Source: an uncultured Eubacteriales bacterium (lineage in GTDB: Bacteria > Bacillota > Clostridia > Oscillospirales > Acutalibacteraceae). Taken from it: 64,000 bases of DNA. The translations under genes and the position numbers were made by a program. Positions within the stretch are counted from its first letter, which is position 1. Each line of letters opens with the position of its first letter. The notes under the pieces are model-generated. The model was not told the origin of the DNA. It saw nothing but the letters and a program-made list of their open reading frames with translations, and searched no databases. The stretch covers positions 1 through 64,000 of the forward strand of contig CAKSWC010000011.1 of assembly GCA_934511365.1 (NCBI GenBank). The letters run 5' to 3'. Shown here in pieces: positions 57,000-64,000 of this stretch.

Positions 57000-57192
57000 C
57001 TAATGCGGTTCTGCGCCGTTTAGCTCATCGGGCAAGACACTTTAATTTGGTCATGCGGCAGCGGGTCCTGTGCGACAGGATACTGCGAACCATGTCAGGC
57101 GGGGAACCGAGCAGCATTAAGCAGGAATACTGTGCGACACAGTAAAGCCTGCTGCTGTGTGACCAAGCGAATGTGTCTTGCTTTGTTTTTTT
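57000..57192 (+). ncRNA. ffs: Signal recognition particle RNA
   Basis: The conserved helix 8 core is readable in ACCATGTCAGGCGGGGAACC followed by GAGCAGC (about 57090-57116), with a GGAA-type tetraloop and the AGCAGC asymmetric loop that binds Ffh. Longer arms pair outside it, and the ends close as GCAAGACAC (57032-57040) with GTGTCTTGC (57173-57181). A T-rich stretch follows (TTTGTTTTTTTC). The 5' end is set from the promoter. It lies directly before dnaX, a frequent position in Firmicutes. Confidence 0.88.
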
Positions 57193-57237
57193 CTTGGCGA
57201 GCGGGCAGAATATAATTGTTCCGGGAGGTGAAAAGAA

Positions 57238-58998
57238 ATGTATCAGGTGCTTTACAGAAAATACCGCCCAAAGGTGTTTTCGGACGTTGTTGGCCAGGAT
57301 CATATCACAAAAACGCTCCAAAGCGAGATTGAAAAAGGCAAGCTTTCCCATGCATACCTTTTCACAGGCTCAAGGGGAACGGGAAAAACAACCTGCGCAA
57401 AAATCCTTTCAAAGGCGGTCAACTGTCTGCATCCCGTTGACGGCAATCCCTGCAACGAATGTGAAATCTGCAAGGGTATCGACTCCGGCGCCATTCTTGA
57501 CGTTGTTGAAATTGACGCCGCAAGCAATAACGGCGTTGACAATATCCGCGATATCCGCGATGAATCCGGTTTTGCACCCGTTAACTGCAAGTTCCGCGTC
57601 TATATCATTGACGAGGTTCATATGCTCTCCATCGGTGCGTTCAACGCGCTTCTCAAAACGCTTGAGGAACCGCCGGCTCACGTCATGTTCATTCTTGCAA
57701 CGACCGAGGTTCATAAGCTTCCGGTAACGATTCTTTCGCGCTGTCAACGCTTTGATTTCAGGCGCGTCGGGCCGCAGGATATGATAAGGCGCATGAATTT
57801 TGTTGCCGAAAAAGAGGGCTTTGTTCTTGATGAGGACGCGGCCGTGCTTATTGCGCGCCTTGCGGACGGCGGAATGAGAGATGCGCTTTCAACCCTTGAC
57901 CAGTGCATTTCAAACACCGACCATGTCACAAGCGAGACCGTCTGCGCCGTTGCCGGCATTGCCGGAAAGGAGCATCTTTTTGAAATTGCGCAGGATATTG
58001 CAAACCGAGACTCCGCCGCCGCCGTGAGCAGACTCAGTGAGCTTTACGCCGCCTCGTGCGACATGGAACGCCTTTGCGCCGATTTAACAATGCATTTTCG
58101 CAATCTTATGATTGCAAAAACGGTGCATAACGCCGAAAACATCCTCGTTTGCACAAAAGACGAGCTTGAAAGCTATAAAAAGCAGAGCACCCTCTTTACA
58201 CTTGAGGGCATACTTTATTCAATAGACCTTCTTCAGTCCGCCGCGGCCGACCTCAAGCGTTCGGTCAACAGGCGCATTGAAATGGAAATGACACTTATCC
58301 GTCTTGCTTCTCCAACGCTTGACAGCGGCAATGAGGCGCTTTTGAGGCGTATTGCGGCTCTTGAGCTTGCGGTAAAAAGCAAAAGCTTTTCCGTTTCTGA
58401 TGAACAATTCGCGGATGGCGCAACCGCCGTTGAAGCGCCGAACAAGGCGACCGAAAACAACACAAATGAAAAGGACAAAGGCTCTCCTGAGGACGGATTT
58501 TTTGCTCCGCCGCCGTTTCTTGAAGACAGCAGACCGATCGCAGAGAGTGAACCGGCTCACGCAAGCTGGGAGACGCCCGTTTCGGTGCCTGAACCTCCGA
58601 AACCTGCTCAGAGCGCAGAAACCGCCGCCGGATCCGTTGAGAACAACAGCGAAAAAGCTCAGCTTCAGCCATTTCCGGATTGGGCACAGGTTCTTTCCGA
58701 GCTTACAAAAATCAATCAGCCGCTCTGGGGCATACTCATCGGTTCAACTGCGTTCATCAGCGGTGAATTTGTTCTGATCAAGAGCGAAAACCCGACTTTT
58801 GCCTCATTCATTAAGGTTGGCACAAACGGCCGCGATGTTAAGGAAGCCATTTTCCGCGCAACGGGTAAGAGATACCGGCTCGGAATTTATAACCCTGCTC
58901 CGGCTGCGCAGAAAAAGCAGGAGGAAAAGCCGAAAGATCCGCTTCAGGATCTTGTCAGAAAAGCCAAAGATTTCGGAATCAACGTCAATGTTGATTAA
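57238..58998 (+). CDS. dnaX: DNA polymerase III subunits gamma and tau
   Basis: 586 residues, as in Firmicutes DnaX. It is the ATPase of the clamp loader and links the replisome. The P-loop is in FTGSRGTGKTTCAKILSKAV near residue 45. A zinc module follows (C at LHPVDGNPCNECEICKG), then IIDEVHMLSIGAFNALLKTL near residue 120 (Walker B and sensor region) and LSRCQRFDFRRV. The C-terminal third is low-complexity, Pro/Glu-rich, then a tau-like end with IGSTAFISGEFVLIK. The start ATG at 57238 follows GGGAGGTG. No programmed frameshift site of the E. coli A-AAA-AAG type was seen. Confidence 0.95.
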   Translation: MYQVLYRKYRPKVFSDVVGQDHITKTLQSEIEKGKLSHAYLFTGSRGTGKTTCAKILSKAVNCLHPVDGNPCNECEICKGIDSGAILDVVEIDAASNNGVDNIRDIRDESGFAPVNCKFRVYIIDEVHMLSIGAFNALLKTLEEPPAHVMFILATTEVHKLPVTILSRCQRFDFRRVGPQDMIRRMNFVAEKEGFVLDEDAAVLIARLADGGMRDALSTLDQCISNTDHVTSETVCAVAGIAGKEHLFEIAQDIANRDSAAAVSRLSELYAASCDMERLCADLTMHFRNLMIAKTVHNAENILVCTKDELESYKKQSTLFTLEGILYSIDLLQSAAADLKRSVNRRIEMEMTLIRLASPTLDSGNEALLRRIAALELAVKSKSFSVSDEQFADGATAVEAPNKATENNTNEKDKGSPEDGFFAPPPFLEDSRPIAESEPAHASWETPVSVPEPPKPAQSAETAAGSVENNSEKAQLQPFPDWAQVLSELTKINQPLWGILIGSTAFISGEFVLIKSENPTFASFIKVGTNGRDVKEAIFRATGKRYRLGIYNPAPAAQKKQEEKPKDPLQDLVRKAKDFGINVNVD

Positions 58999-59041
58999 TC
59001 ATAAAATTATGAAAAAATAATATATAAAGGAGCAACCCAAA

Positions 59042-59371
59042 ATGAAAGCAAGAATTCCCGGAATGCAGGGCGGCCAGATGAACATGATGAAAAAGATTCA
59101 GGAAATGCAGGCTCAGCTCGAAACAAAGCAGGCAGAAATTGAACAGACCGAATTTTCCGCTTCCGCGGGCGGCGGAGCAGTTGAGGTTGTTGTTACCGGC
59201 GCTCATGAAATAAGAAAAATTGACCTCAAGCCGGACGTTGTTGACCCTGAGGATATTGAAATGCTCTCAGACCTCATCATTGCCGCCGCAAACGAGGCAA
59301 TGAGAAAGGCCGATGACGCAATGGAACAGGCAATGGGCGCGCTCAAGGGCGGTCTTAATCTTCCGTTCTGA
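59042..59371 (+). CDS. ybaB: YbaB/EbfC nucleoid-associated protein
   Basis: 109 residues, the family length. It forms a dimer that binds DNA with a tweezer-like shape. MNMMKKIQEMQAQLETKQAE begins the first helix, and VVVTGAHEIRKIDLKPDVV is the conserved beta region. AAGGAGCAACCC lies before the ATG. Its stop codon overlaps the ATG of recR (TGATG), a standard dnaX-ybaB-recR gene order. Confidence 0.93.
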   Translation: MKARIPGMQGGQMNMMKKIQEMQAQLETKQAEIEQTEFSASAGGGAVEVVVTGAHEIRKIDLKPDVVDPEDIEMLSDLIIAAANEAMRKADDAMEQAMGALKGGLNLPF

Positions 59372-59973
59372 TGGCGGATTACAAAGTTGCCTCGCTTGCG
59401 AGACTTATTGAACAGTTTGAGCGTCTCCCCGGTATCGGGCACAAAAGCGCACAGCGGCTTGCGTTTCACGTCCTTTCAATGACGGACGAGCAGGCTGAGC
59501 GCTTTGCTCAAAATATTCTTGACGCCCACAAAAAAATTAAAAAGTGCGTCCGCTGCTGCAATCTTTCGGAGGAGGAGCTGTGTCCAATCTGCAAAAACAC
59601 TGCGCGCGATGAAAGCGTTATCTGTGTTGTTGAAGACCCGAGAGATGTTATGGCGTTTGAACGCACGCATGAATATGACGGAACCTATCATGTTCTTCAC
59701 GGCGTAATTTCGCCGATGAACGGAATCGGTCCCGAGGATATCACAATCAAGGAACTGATTGCCCGCCTTTCGGACGGAAAGGTGAAGGAAGTCATAATGG
59801 CGACCAACCCGACCGTTGAGGGTGAGGCAACGGCAATGTATATTTCGCGTCTGCTCAAGCCGATGGGAATCACCGTAACGCGGCTTGCCTACGGAGTACC
59901 CGTTGGAGCGGACCTTGAGTATGCCGATGAGGTTACGCTCACAAGAGCGCTTGAGGGCAGACGCAGGCTCTGA
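59371..59973 (+). CDS. recR: Recombination mediator RecR
   Basis: 200 residues, as usual. RecR acts with RecF and RecO in loading RecA at gaps. An N-terminal HhH region (ARLIEQFERLPGIGHKSAQR) is followed by a Cys4 zinc module (C57-x2-C60 in CVRCCNLSEEELCPIC), then a Toprim domain (ICVVEDPRDVMAFERTHEYD) and a C-terminal Walker-like end. It overlaps ybaB by one base. Confidence 0.95.
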   Translation: MADYKVASLARLIEQFERLPGIGHKSAQRLAFHVLSMTDEQAERFAQNILDAHKKIKKCVRCCNLSEEELCPICKNTARDESVICVVEDPRDVMAFERTHEYDGTYHVLHGVISPMNGIGPEDITIKELIARLSDGKVKEVIMATNPTVEGEATAMYISRLLKPMGITVTRLAYGVPVGADLEYADEVTLTRALEGRRRL

Positions 59974-59999
59974 TTTTTTTCAGGAAAGAGGTGATCTTT

Positions 60000-60464
60000 G
60001 TGGCGAAAGGTAACGATATTCCCAAAGTAGCCCAAAATAAAAAAGCCTATCACGATTATTTTGTTCTTGAAACCTATGAGGCCGGAATTGAGCTTTTCGG
60101 AACAGAGGTCAAGTCGATAAGAAAGGGAAAGGTCAATCTCAAGGATTCCTGGTGCAGCATTGAAAACGGCGAAATTTTCGTCAACGGAATGCACATCAGT
60201 CCCTATGAGCACGGCAACATTTTTAACCGTGAACCGCTGAGGGTCAAAAAGCTGCTCATGCATAAGCGCGAAATTAATCGCCTTTTCGGTGTAACGAAAC
60301 AGCAGGGCTTGACCCTTATTCCGCTCTCGGTATACTTTTTGAACGGCCGGGCAAAGCTTGAAATTGGACTCTGCAAGGGCAAAAAGAATTATGATAAGCG
60401 CGAAACCGCTGCAAAACGTGACGCAAAACGCGACATTGAGCGCGAGATGCGCTCGCGTACCTGA
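60000..60464 (+). CDS. smpB: SsrA-binding protein SmpB
   Basis: 154 residues from the GTG at 60000, which has AAGAGGTG upstream; another GTG at 59991 is within that site. SmpB binds tmRNA and brings it to stalled ribosomes. It starts DIPKVAQNKKAYHDYFVLET, has the RNA-contact region GTEVKSIRKGKVNLKDSWCS and the basic tail (RDIEREMRSRT) that enters the decoding centre. It is next to its RNA partner, 86 bp upstream of the tmRNA gene. Confidence 0.95.
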   Translation: MAKGNDIPKVAQNKKAYHDYFVLETYEAGIELFGTEVKSIRKGKVNLKDSWCSIENGEIFVNGMHISPYEHGNIFNREPLRVKKLLMHKREINRLFGVTKQQGLTLIPLSVYFLNGRAKLEIGLCKGKKNYDKRETAAKRDAKRDIEREMRSRT

Positions 60465-60479
60465 TGGCGCAATTTTCCG

Positions 60480-60508
60480 TTGACAAAGTGGACGGGGAAT
60501 GATAGAAT
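60480..60508 (+). promoter_or_regulatory. Promoter of tmRNA
   Basis: TTGACA (60480-60485), 17-bp spacer, TAGAAT (60503-60508). The mature 5' end is about 40 nt further, consistent with processing. Confidence 0.75.
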
Positions 60509-60549
60509 ATAATTAAGGCTCAGAGTATGCAGCCGAAAAAAATCAATAT

Positions 60550-60895
60550 GGGGATGAAAGGATTTCGACGGGGACGTTGAACTCTGATAAGCGGGTAGTG
60601 CTGTGTAATCACTTTAAACTGCACAAACTTTAAAACAAACGACAATACTACAGTATTGAAGGCTGCTTAACGCAGCCCGTCTGAGCTTCGAGGACTGCGG
60701 CGAAGCATCAGGCGTCACTCAGCAGTGAACGTGAACGGCCGAGCGCCTCGTAGGCTGTCATGAATCAGGGGCTACCAAAGTTCAAAGCCTGTCGTTCGGC
60801 GTTGAACTGAGGGAATTTTAAAAGATCGACTCCACCCGGAGAAAGTCAGACGGATAGGTTTTCGGACGCGGTTTCGATTACCGCCATCTCCACCA
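60550..60895 (+). ncRNA. ssrA: Transfer-messenger RNA
   Basis: 346 nt. The tRNA-like ends pair as GGGGATG (60550-60556) and CATCTCC just before ACCA (60892-60895, encoded). A T-arm (GGTTTCGATTACCG) and a D-like region at the 5' end are visible. The mRNA part ends TTGAAGGCTGCTTAA (60656-60670), the stop lying in the loop of a GGCTGC/GCAGCC stem. The tag read in the stop-ending frame is TNDNTTVLKAA or starts at N (resume codon uncertain). Pseudoknot-like stems follow. Confidence 0.93.
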
Positions 60896-60909
60896 AAACG
60901 AACAGGTTC

Positions 60910-60948
60910 GGAATTGCCGGAGGGATACGGTGGTTCCGGGCTTTTTTA
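60910..60948 (+). terminator. Terminator of tmRNA
   Basis: CCGGA (60917-60921) pairs with TCCGG (60935-60939), followed by CTTTTTTAATT. The stem is short, so moderate confidence. Confidence 0.6.
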
Positions 60949-61009
60949 ATTATTTGGAAAAAATACATAACGGTTGATTAATCGGCGGATATTTAATTAT
61001 CACCGGAAC

Positions 61010-61115
61010 GGATAACCCTCAGGGGAGGGGCTTACCTGAGCCTTGCGGTTCAGACGGCTGGGCTACCTACCAGCTCTAATGCACCAAGGGGGCATATTGC
61101 GTTTTTATCTTGTGA
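61010..61115. other. Gene-free stretch with several complementary arms, possible structured RNA
   Basis: CTCAGG (61018-61023) can pair with CCTGAG (61036-61041), or CTGAGCC with GGTTCAG around a TTGC loop (about 61037-61054). CTGG and CCAG pair around 61059-61074. The strand is undecided: there is no promoter or terminator good enough on either side. 60949-61314 has no gene. Confidence 0.35.
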
Positions 61116-61312
61116 TTATATAAAGCACATTCCTGCGTAATATATCAAATTATTTACAATTCTGCTTGTGTTACTCAATTAATCAGTGGTTACTTAGTTG
61201 CCGGCCTATCCTCCCTATTCACAATCTTGTTTTAATTATGAGCGCTTGCTTCAGCTTTGTCAATGCTTTCAGGCTGTTTTTGACATTGTTGATGACTGCT
61301 TAAAAACAACAA

Positions 61313-61344
61313 CAAACCCCCGGCCGTTAATTTGGTCGGGGGTT
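61313..61344 (-). terminator. Terminator of the 161-residue protein gene
   Basis: AACCCCCGGCC (61315-61325) pairs with GGTCGGGGGTT (61334-61344); on the minus strand it ends in TTTGTTGTTGTTTTT. Confidence 0.85.
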
Positions 61345-61364
61345 AATCTTTGCCAATGCTTTTT

Positions 61365-61850
61365 TTACGCGGCCTGTTGTGCAACCGCTTCTGTAACAGT
61401 GAATTCCGCCGTTGCGGCTTCACCGCTGAGGAAGGTCTTTGTCAACCTGTATGTGCCGGCTTTGAGATATGAAAGCGGCAAACCGGCAATGTTTACTTCA
61501 ATAATGCGTGCTGAAGAAGCAAGCGGCTTGATATCGCCTGTAACGATATCCTTGTTGGCGCCGAGAATGGGAACTTCTTTCCAGTTTTCGCCGTCCTTGA
61601 TTTCAAGCTTGTAGCTTGAGTAGCCGGTCTCGTCCTTGAGGGTGTTGAAAGTGTAGTTGGTAATTTCAATGGCGATTGCCGTGCTCTTGGTGTCAACATT
61701 GCCAACAACTCTCATTGCAACCTTTCCAATATTACCGGTGGTAACCATTGTGACGAGGGTAACGATGATAGCCATAAAGCCCGAGAAAATCGACTTGAGC
61801 GAGATTGAACCGAGTTTGTCCTTAAGCAGTGCATTGATAATATCTACCAT
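61365..61850 (-). CDS. Membrane-anchored protein of unknown function
   Basis: 161 residues, no family recognised. N-terminus: an amphipathic start, then a hydrophobic helix (about 20-40, SGFMAIIVTLVTMVTTG), so it is probably anchored with the rest outside. Residues 45-150 alternate strands (TKSTAIAIEITNYTFNTLKD; AGTYRLTKTFLSGEAATAEF), typical of an immunoglobulin-like domain, and the end is Ala/Gln-rich. AGGAGG stands before the ATG, and promoter 61898-61926 with its own terminator makes it monocistronic. Strong signals suggest high expression. Confidence 0.72.
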   Translation of the reverse strand: MVDIINALLKDKLGSISLKSIFSGFMAIIVTLVTMVTTGNIGKVAMRVVGNVDTKSTAIAIEITNYTFNTLKDETGYSSYKLEIKDGENWKEVPILGANKDIVTGDIKPLASSARIIEVNIAGLPLSYLKAGTYRLTKTFLSGEAATAEFTVTEAVAQQAA

Positions 61851-61897
61851 TTTCCTGTTCCTCCTGTTAATAAAATTCCAGAGTAGTTTACTGTTAA

Positions 61898-61926
61898 ATA
61901 ATAGCAGACTCGGCCTGTAAAGTCAA
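61898..61926 (-). promoter_or_regulatory. Promoter of the 161-residue protein gene
   Basis: Minus strand: TTGACT (61926-61921), 17-bp spacer, TATTAT (61903-61898). Confidence 0.7.
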
Positions 61927-61985
61927 GAAAAAGTTACAATTTTTTGAAGCGAAAATAAATAAAAATTAAGGACAACCTTGATGGT

Positions 61986-62669
61986 CTATTGTTTTCCGGT
62001 TTTTTCAAGCTCATTTATAAGACTTTTTTTGAATGAGTTGATGCCATCTCTTTGATGTTTTGAATAGCAAAGGAACTCATAATTCTTGATTTCTTCATAG
62101 GTATATGACTTCTTCTTTGAAAGAATCGGCGGCTCTGCCATGTCGGTTGAAAAAAACGAAACGTCATCGTTTTTTAAAACATAAACCTTTCTTTCAAGCG
62201 TTTTTTCATACGCCGGATAAAAGCTCTTTTTTCTTGCAAAAATTATGTATGCTTTGCCTTCCTTCATCGGTGTAAAAAGATACATATTTCCAAAAATCAT
62301 TTTCCCTTCGTTTTCCGTGAAAAACGCTCTTTCAAAGCAATCAATGATTTCGTCCTCTTTTTCGCTCCCTTTATAGACCTTTTTGATTTTCAGCGATACA
62401 AGTCCGGCATAATATTCCCACTTTGTTTTTCCGACCGGTTCGACCTCGGCAATAAGGTCGGCACTTAAAAGGTTTTTGATACTTGCTGAGTATTCATCGC
62501 TTTCATCGGTGTTTTCGCCCGGTATATCGGAGGATACGGAGTTGACAATGGCTGAGTCTTGCGCGGTTTCATCATTACAAAGGTCAGTAAAGCTCCTCTT
62601 TGTTGCGATGGAAAACGCGGCTGAAACAACGAGCAGAATGAGCAAGAATCCCCAAAAAGCCTTCTTCAT
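61986..62669 (-). CDS. Membrane-anchored protein of an ABC transporter operon, unknown function
   Basis: 227 residues. One N-terminal membrane helix (FWGFLLILLVVSAAFSIATK), then an extracellular or soluble part, with conserved-looking beta structure (AEVEPVGKTKWEYYAGLVSL, MYLFTPMKEGKAYIIFAR). It starts inside the stop of the ATP-binding gene (4-bp overlap), so the genes are coupled. No family recognised; it may be an accessory or sensor for the transporter. Confidence 0.75.
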   Translation of the reverse strand: MKKAFWGFLLILLVVSAAFSIATKRSFTDLCNDETAQDSAIVNSVSSDIPGENTDESDEYSASIKNLLSADLIAEVEPVGKTKWEYYAGLVSLKIKKVYKGSEKEDEIIDCFERAFFTENEGKMIFGNMYLFTPMKEGKAYIIFARKKSFYPAYEKTLERKVYVLKNDDVSFFSTDMAEPPILSKKKSYTYEEIKNYEFLCYSKHQRDGINSFKKSLINELEKTGKQ

Positions 62670-63319
62670 TCTTTGTCACGCTCCTTTACCATTGAAAACA
62701 CACCGCTTTTTACTGTTATTACCTCGTCCCAGATTCCGTCAAACAGCTCCGGCGAATGGCTGGAAATGAGAATAAGGCAGCCCCTTTTCTTTTCCTCGGT
62801 GATTATTTTTTTGAGTAGTTCAACGCCATCGTCATCCAGAGAGTTTGTCGGTTCATCAAGAACGAGAACGTCCGGCATTTCCATGATAGCCTGAGCAAGA
62901 ACAAGACGCTGCTTCATTCCAAGCGAAAACTTTGAAAATGCTTTTTTGCTGTTTGGATCAAGGCCAACTCTGGCTATTGCCTCTCTAATGCCGGAATCAT
63001 TTGTTTTCTTTTTGATTTTTGAAAGAACTTTCAGGTTTTCAAACGCACTTAGCTCCGGCCAAAGAGAGTTATTTTCAATCATTACGCCTACATTGCAGGG
63101 AATCGGCTTTCCGGGATATATCGGAATGCCTGCAATTTTTATGCTGCCCTCGTTCGGAGCAACAAGACCGAGCAAAGTACGCATAAGCATTGTTTTTCCT
63201 GAACCGTTTTCACCGATAAGGCCGTATATTTTTCCCTTTTCGAGTGAGAGACAGACGTTTTTCAGAATGACTTTTCCTTTTATTGTTTTTGAAAGGCTCT
63301 TAATTTCGATATAAGCCAT
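62666..63319 (-). CDS. ABC transporter ATP-binding protein
   Basis: 217 residues, a single ATPase domain. Walker A is GLIGENGSGKTMLMRTLLGL near residue 38, the signature FSLGMKQRLVLAQA near 128 (the SLGMKQRL form common in CcmA/ABC-2 exporters), and Walker B VLVLDEPTNSLDDDG near 150. The H-loop is in LISSHSPELF. The permease gene ends immediately upstream (0-1 bp gap) and the accessory gene overlaps its stop. It likely exports a peptide, lipid or antibiotic; the substrate is unknown. Confidence 0.9.
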   Translation of the reverse strand: MAYIEIKSLSKTIKGKVILKNVCLSLEKGKIYGLIGENGSGKTMLMRTLLGLVAPNEGSIKIAGIPIYPGKPIPCNVGVMIENNSLWPELSAFENLKVLSKIKKKTNDSGIREAIARVGLDPNSKKAFSKFSLGMKQRLVLAQAIMEMPDVLVLDEPTNSLDDDGVELLKKIITEEKKRGCLILISSHSPELFDGIWDEVITVKSGVFSMVKERDKE

Positions 63320-64000
63320 TTATTCTTCCTCCAAAATTCCGATGTCAATTTTGTCATTGATTATTATTCCGATTAGCAAAGTCAAAACAATAATCGTAAC
63401 AAAATACACCACGCTTTTTTCAAGGGTAATATTCTTAAAAATATAGCCGTCAATGAGGCTTTTTCCGGACTCGGCTTGAGAATGGAAATAATATGTTGCA
63501 TGAACATACGGATTGAGCGAGTGAGTAAAATTCAGCCTGATTTCAAGAACCGACTCCATTGAGCAGCCAAGAACAAGGCAGGCGCCGAGAGCCACAATGT
63601 ACCTTAGTTTTGTAAATATTGAAATAATGTTCAAAAGGATTGAAAAGAAAGCAGTAAAAAGAAAGCGGAGCGCAAAGAAAAAGAAAAACATGTGGCTCTT
63701 TTCAAAGAAAAAATGCGGGCTGAAAATTCCTCTTGAAACCGTAGCCAGAAAAACAGTCAAAAAATATGTACCGGCACTGACAAAAGATAAAATGAGAACA
63801 AAAACCGTTTTCTTGAAAAACCATCTTTTTCTTGAACGATATCTTGTGATGCAGTACCAAAGTTCCGTGCCGTAATCGCGCTTGAAAACACCGAGCAGCG
63901 GAATAATCGGAACGAACATCATTGCGGAAATTGTTATGCTCAGTGAAAGGTCGGTATTGTTTTCAACAAAACAAAAAGATTGTATGGCTGCCGAAATACT
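63320..64000 (-). CDS. ABC transporter permease (ABC-2 type), incomplete at the window edge
   Basis: At least 226 residues are seen and the frame stays open to the end of the window, so the N-terminus is missing. Four or more hydrophobic helices are visible (for example VFVLILSFVSAGTYFLTVFL and VVYFVTIIVLTLLIGIII near the end). It precedes the ATP-binding gene without a gap, in the same direction, as its membrane partner. An internal ATG at 63922 exists but the coding sequence continues beyond it. Confidence 0.75.
   Translation of the reverse strand, partial: SISAAIQSFCFVENNTDLSLSITISAMMFVPIIPLLGVFKRDYGTELWYCITRYRSRKRWFFKKTVFVLILSFVSAGTYFLTVFLATVSRGIFSPHFFFEKSHMFFFFFALRFLFTAFFSILLNIISIFTKLRYIVALGACLVLGCSMESVLEIRLNFTHSLNPYVHATYYFHSQAESGKSLIDGYIFKNITLEKSVVYFVTIIVLTLLIGIIINDKIDIGILEEE

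Noticed and set aside
57029..57181. tRNA-like or riboswitch element before dnaX
   Set aside because: The GUCAGG...GGAA...AGCAGC core identifies it as SRP RNA.
61198..61614. 138-residue frame on the plus strand near 61200
   Set aside because: It runs through the terminator and antisense to the 161-residue gene; no ribosome site.

Overview
The window looks like chromosome of an anaerobic, spore-forming member of the Clostridia, probably a gut or rumen lineage close to the Oscillospirales or Christensenellales; the exact family cannot be read from the sequence. The evidence is spoVAC-spoVAD-spoVAE, NADH/ferredoxin metabolism (NfnAB, an [FeFe]-hydrogenase-type sensor, Rex, acetate kinase, Fe-dependent alcohol dehydrogenase), strong AGGAGG-type ribosome binding sites, and many near-consensus sigma-A promoters (TTGACA-17-TATAAT). 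Gene density is ordinary for a chromosome. No rRNA, tRNA, CRISPR array, transposase or prophage was found.

Layout. 1-457: mosaic of direct repeats and a promoter. 458-7888: a teichoic-acid-type glycerophosphotransferase, glutamine synthetase, a small exported protein with a decayed gene piece in front of it, and two tandem MFS sugar-type transporters with unusual long loops. 7965-13507: an amino/sugar acid catabolic group (KDPG aldolase, L-serine dehydratase), a small Cys-rich protein, an alanyl-tRNA editing protein, a RelBE-type toxin-antitoxin pair and a DUF1015 protein. 13697-15740: the spoVA spore DPA-channel operon with an extra Cys-rich small membrane protein. 16024-19874: an exported beta-propeller, then a C39-like peptidase with a GPH transporter. 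20000-25514: a dlt-like envelope acylation operon (AMP ligase, GNAT, carrier protein, MBOAT, SGNH). 25700-29277: diacylglycerol kinase, a strongly promoted 35-residue peptide, PyrR-regulated uracil uptake.

29412-37295: acetate kinase, an exported phosphodiesterase-fold protein, RlmH/WalJ, MurA, an exported hydrolase and uridine kinase. 37496-40159: an exported repeat protein, then a TetR regulator with a textbook double operator and a methyltransferase. 40662-49614: a redox island. Two thioredoxin-fold [2Fe-2S] proteins, a sensory [FeFe]-hydrogenase with a PAS domain and a PP2C phosphatase are arranged as one operon, followed by a kinase-like protein, Rex, NfnB-NfnA and an iron alcohol dehydrogenase. 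49946-54368: a phosphodiesterase, a LysR regulator and two tandem paralogous HTH proteins of unknown function. 54370-54920 carries a candidate non-coding RNA. 54921-60895: an exported lipase-like protein, SRP RNA, dnaX-ybaB-recR, smpB and tmRNA. 60896-64000: a possible structured RNA, a small membrane-anchored protein and an ABC transporter whose permease runs off the window.

The strongest leads for something little described are the sensory hydrogenase operon beside Rex and NfnAB, the dlt-like operon with an embedded acetyltransferase, the tandem HTH paralogs with the promoter-RNA-terminator unit next to them, and the 35-residue peptide gene. Calls were made by reading motifs; no database search was possible.
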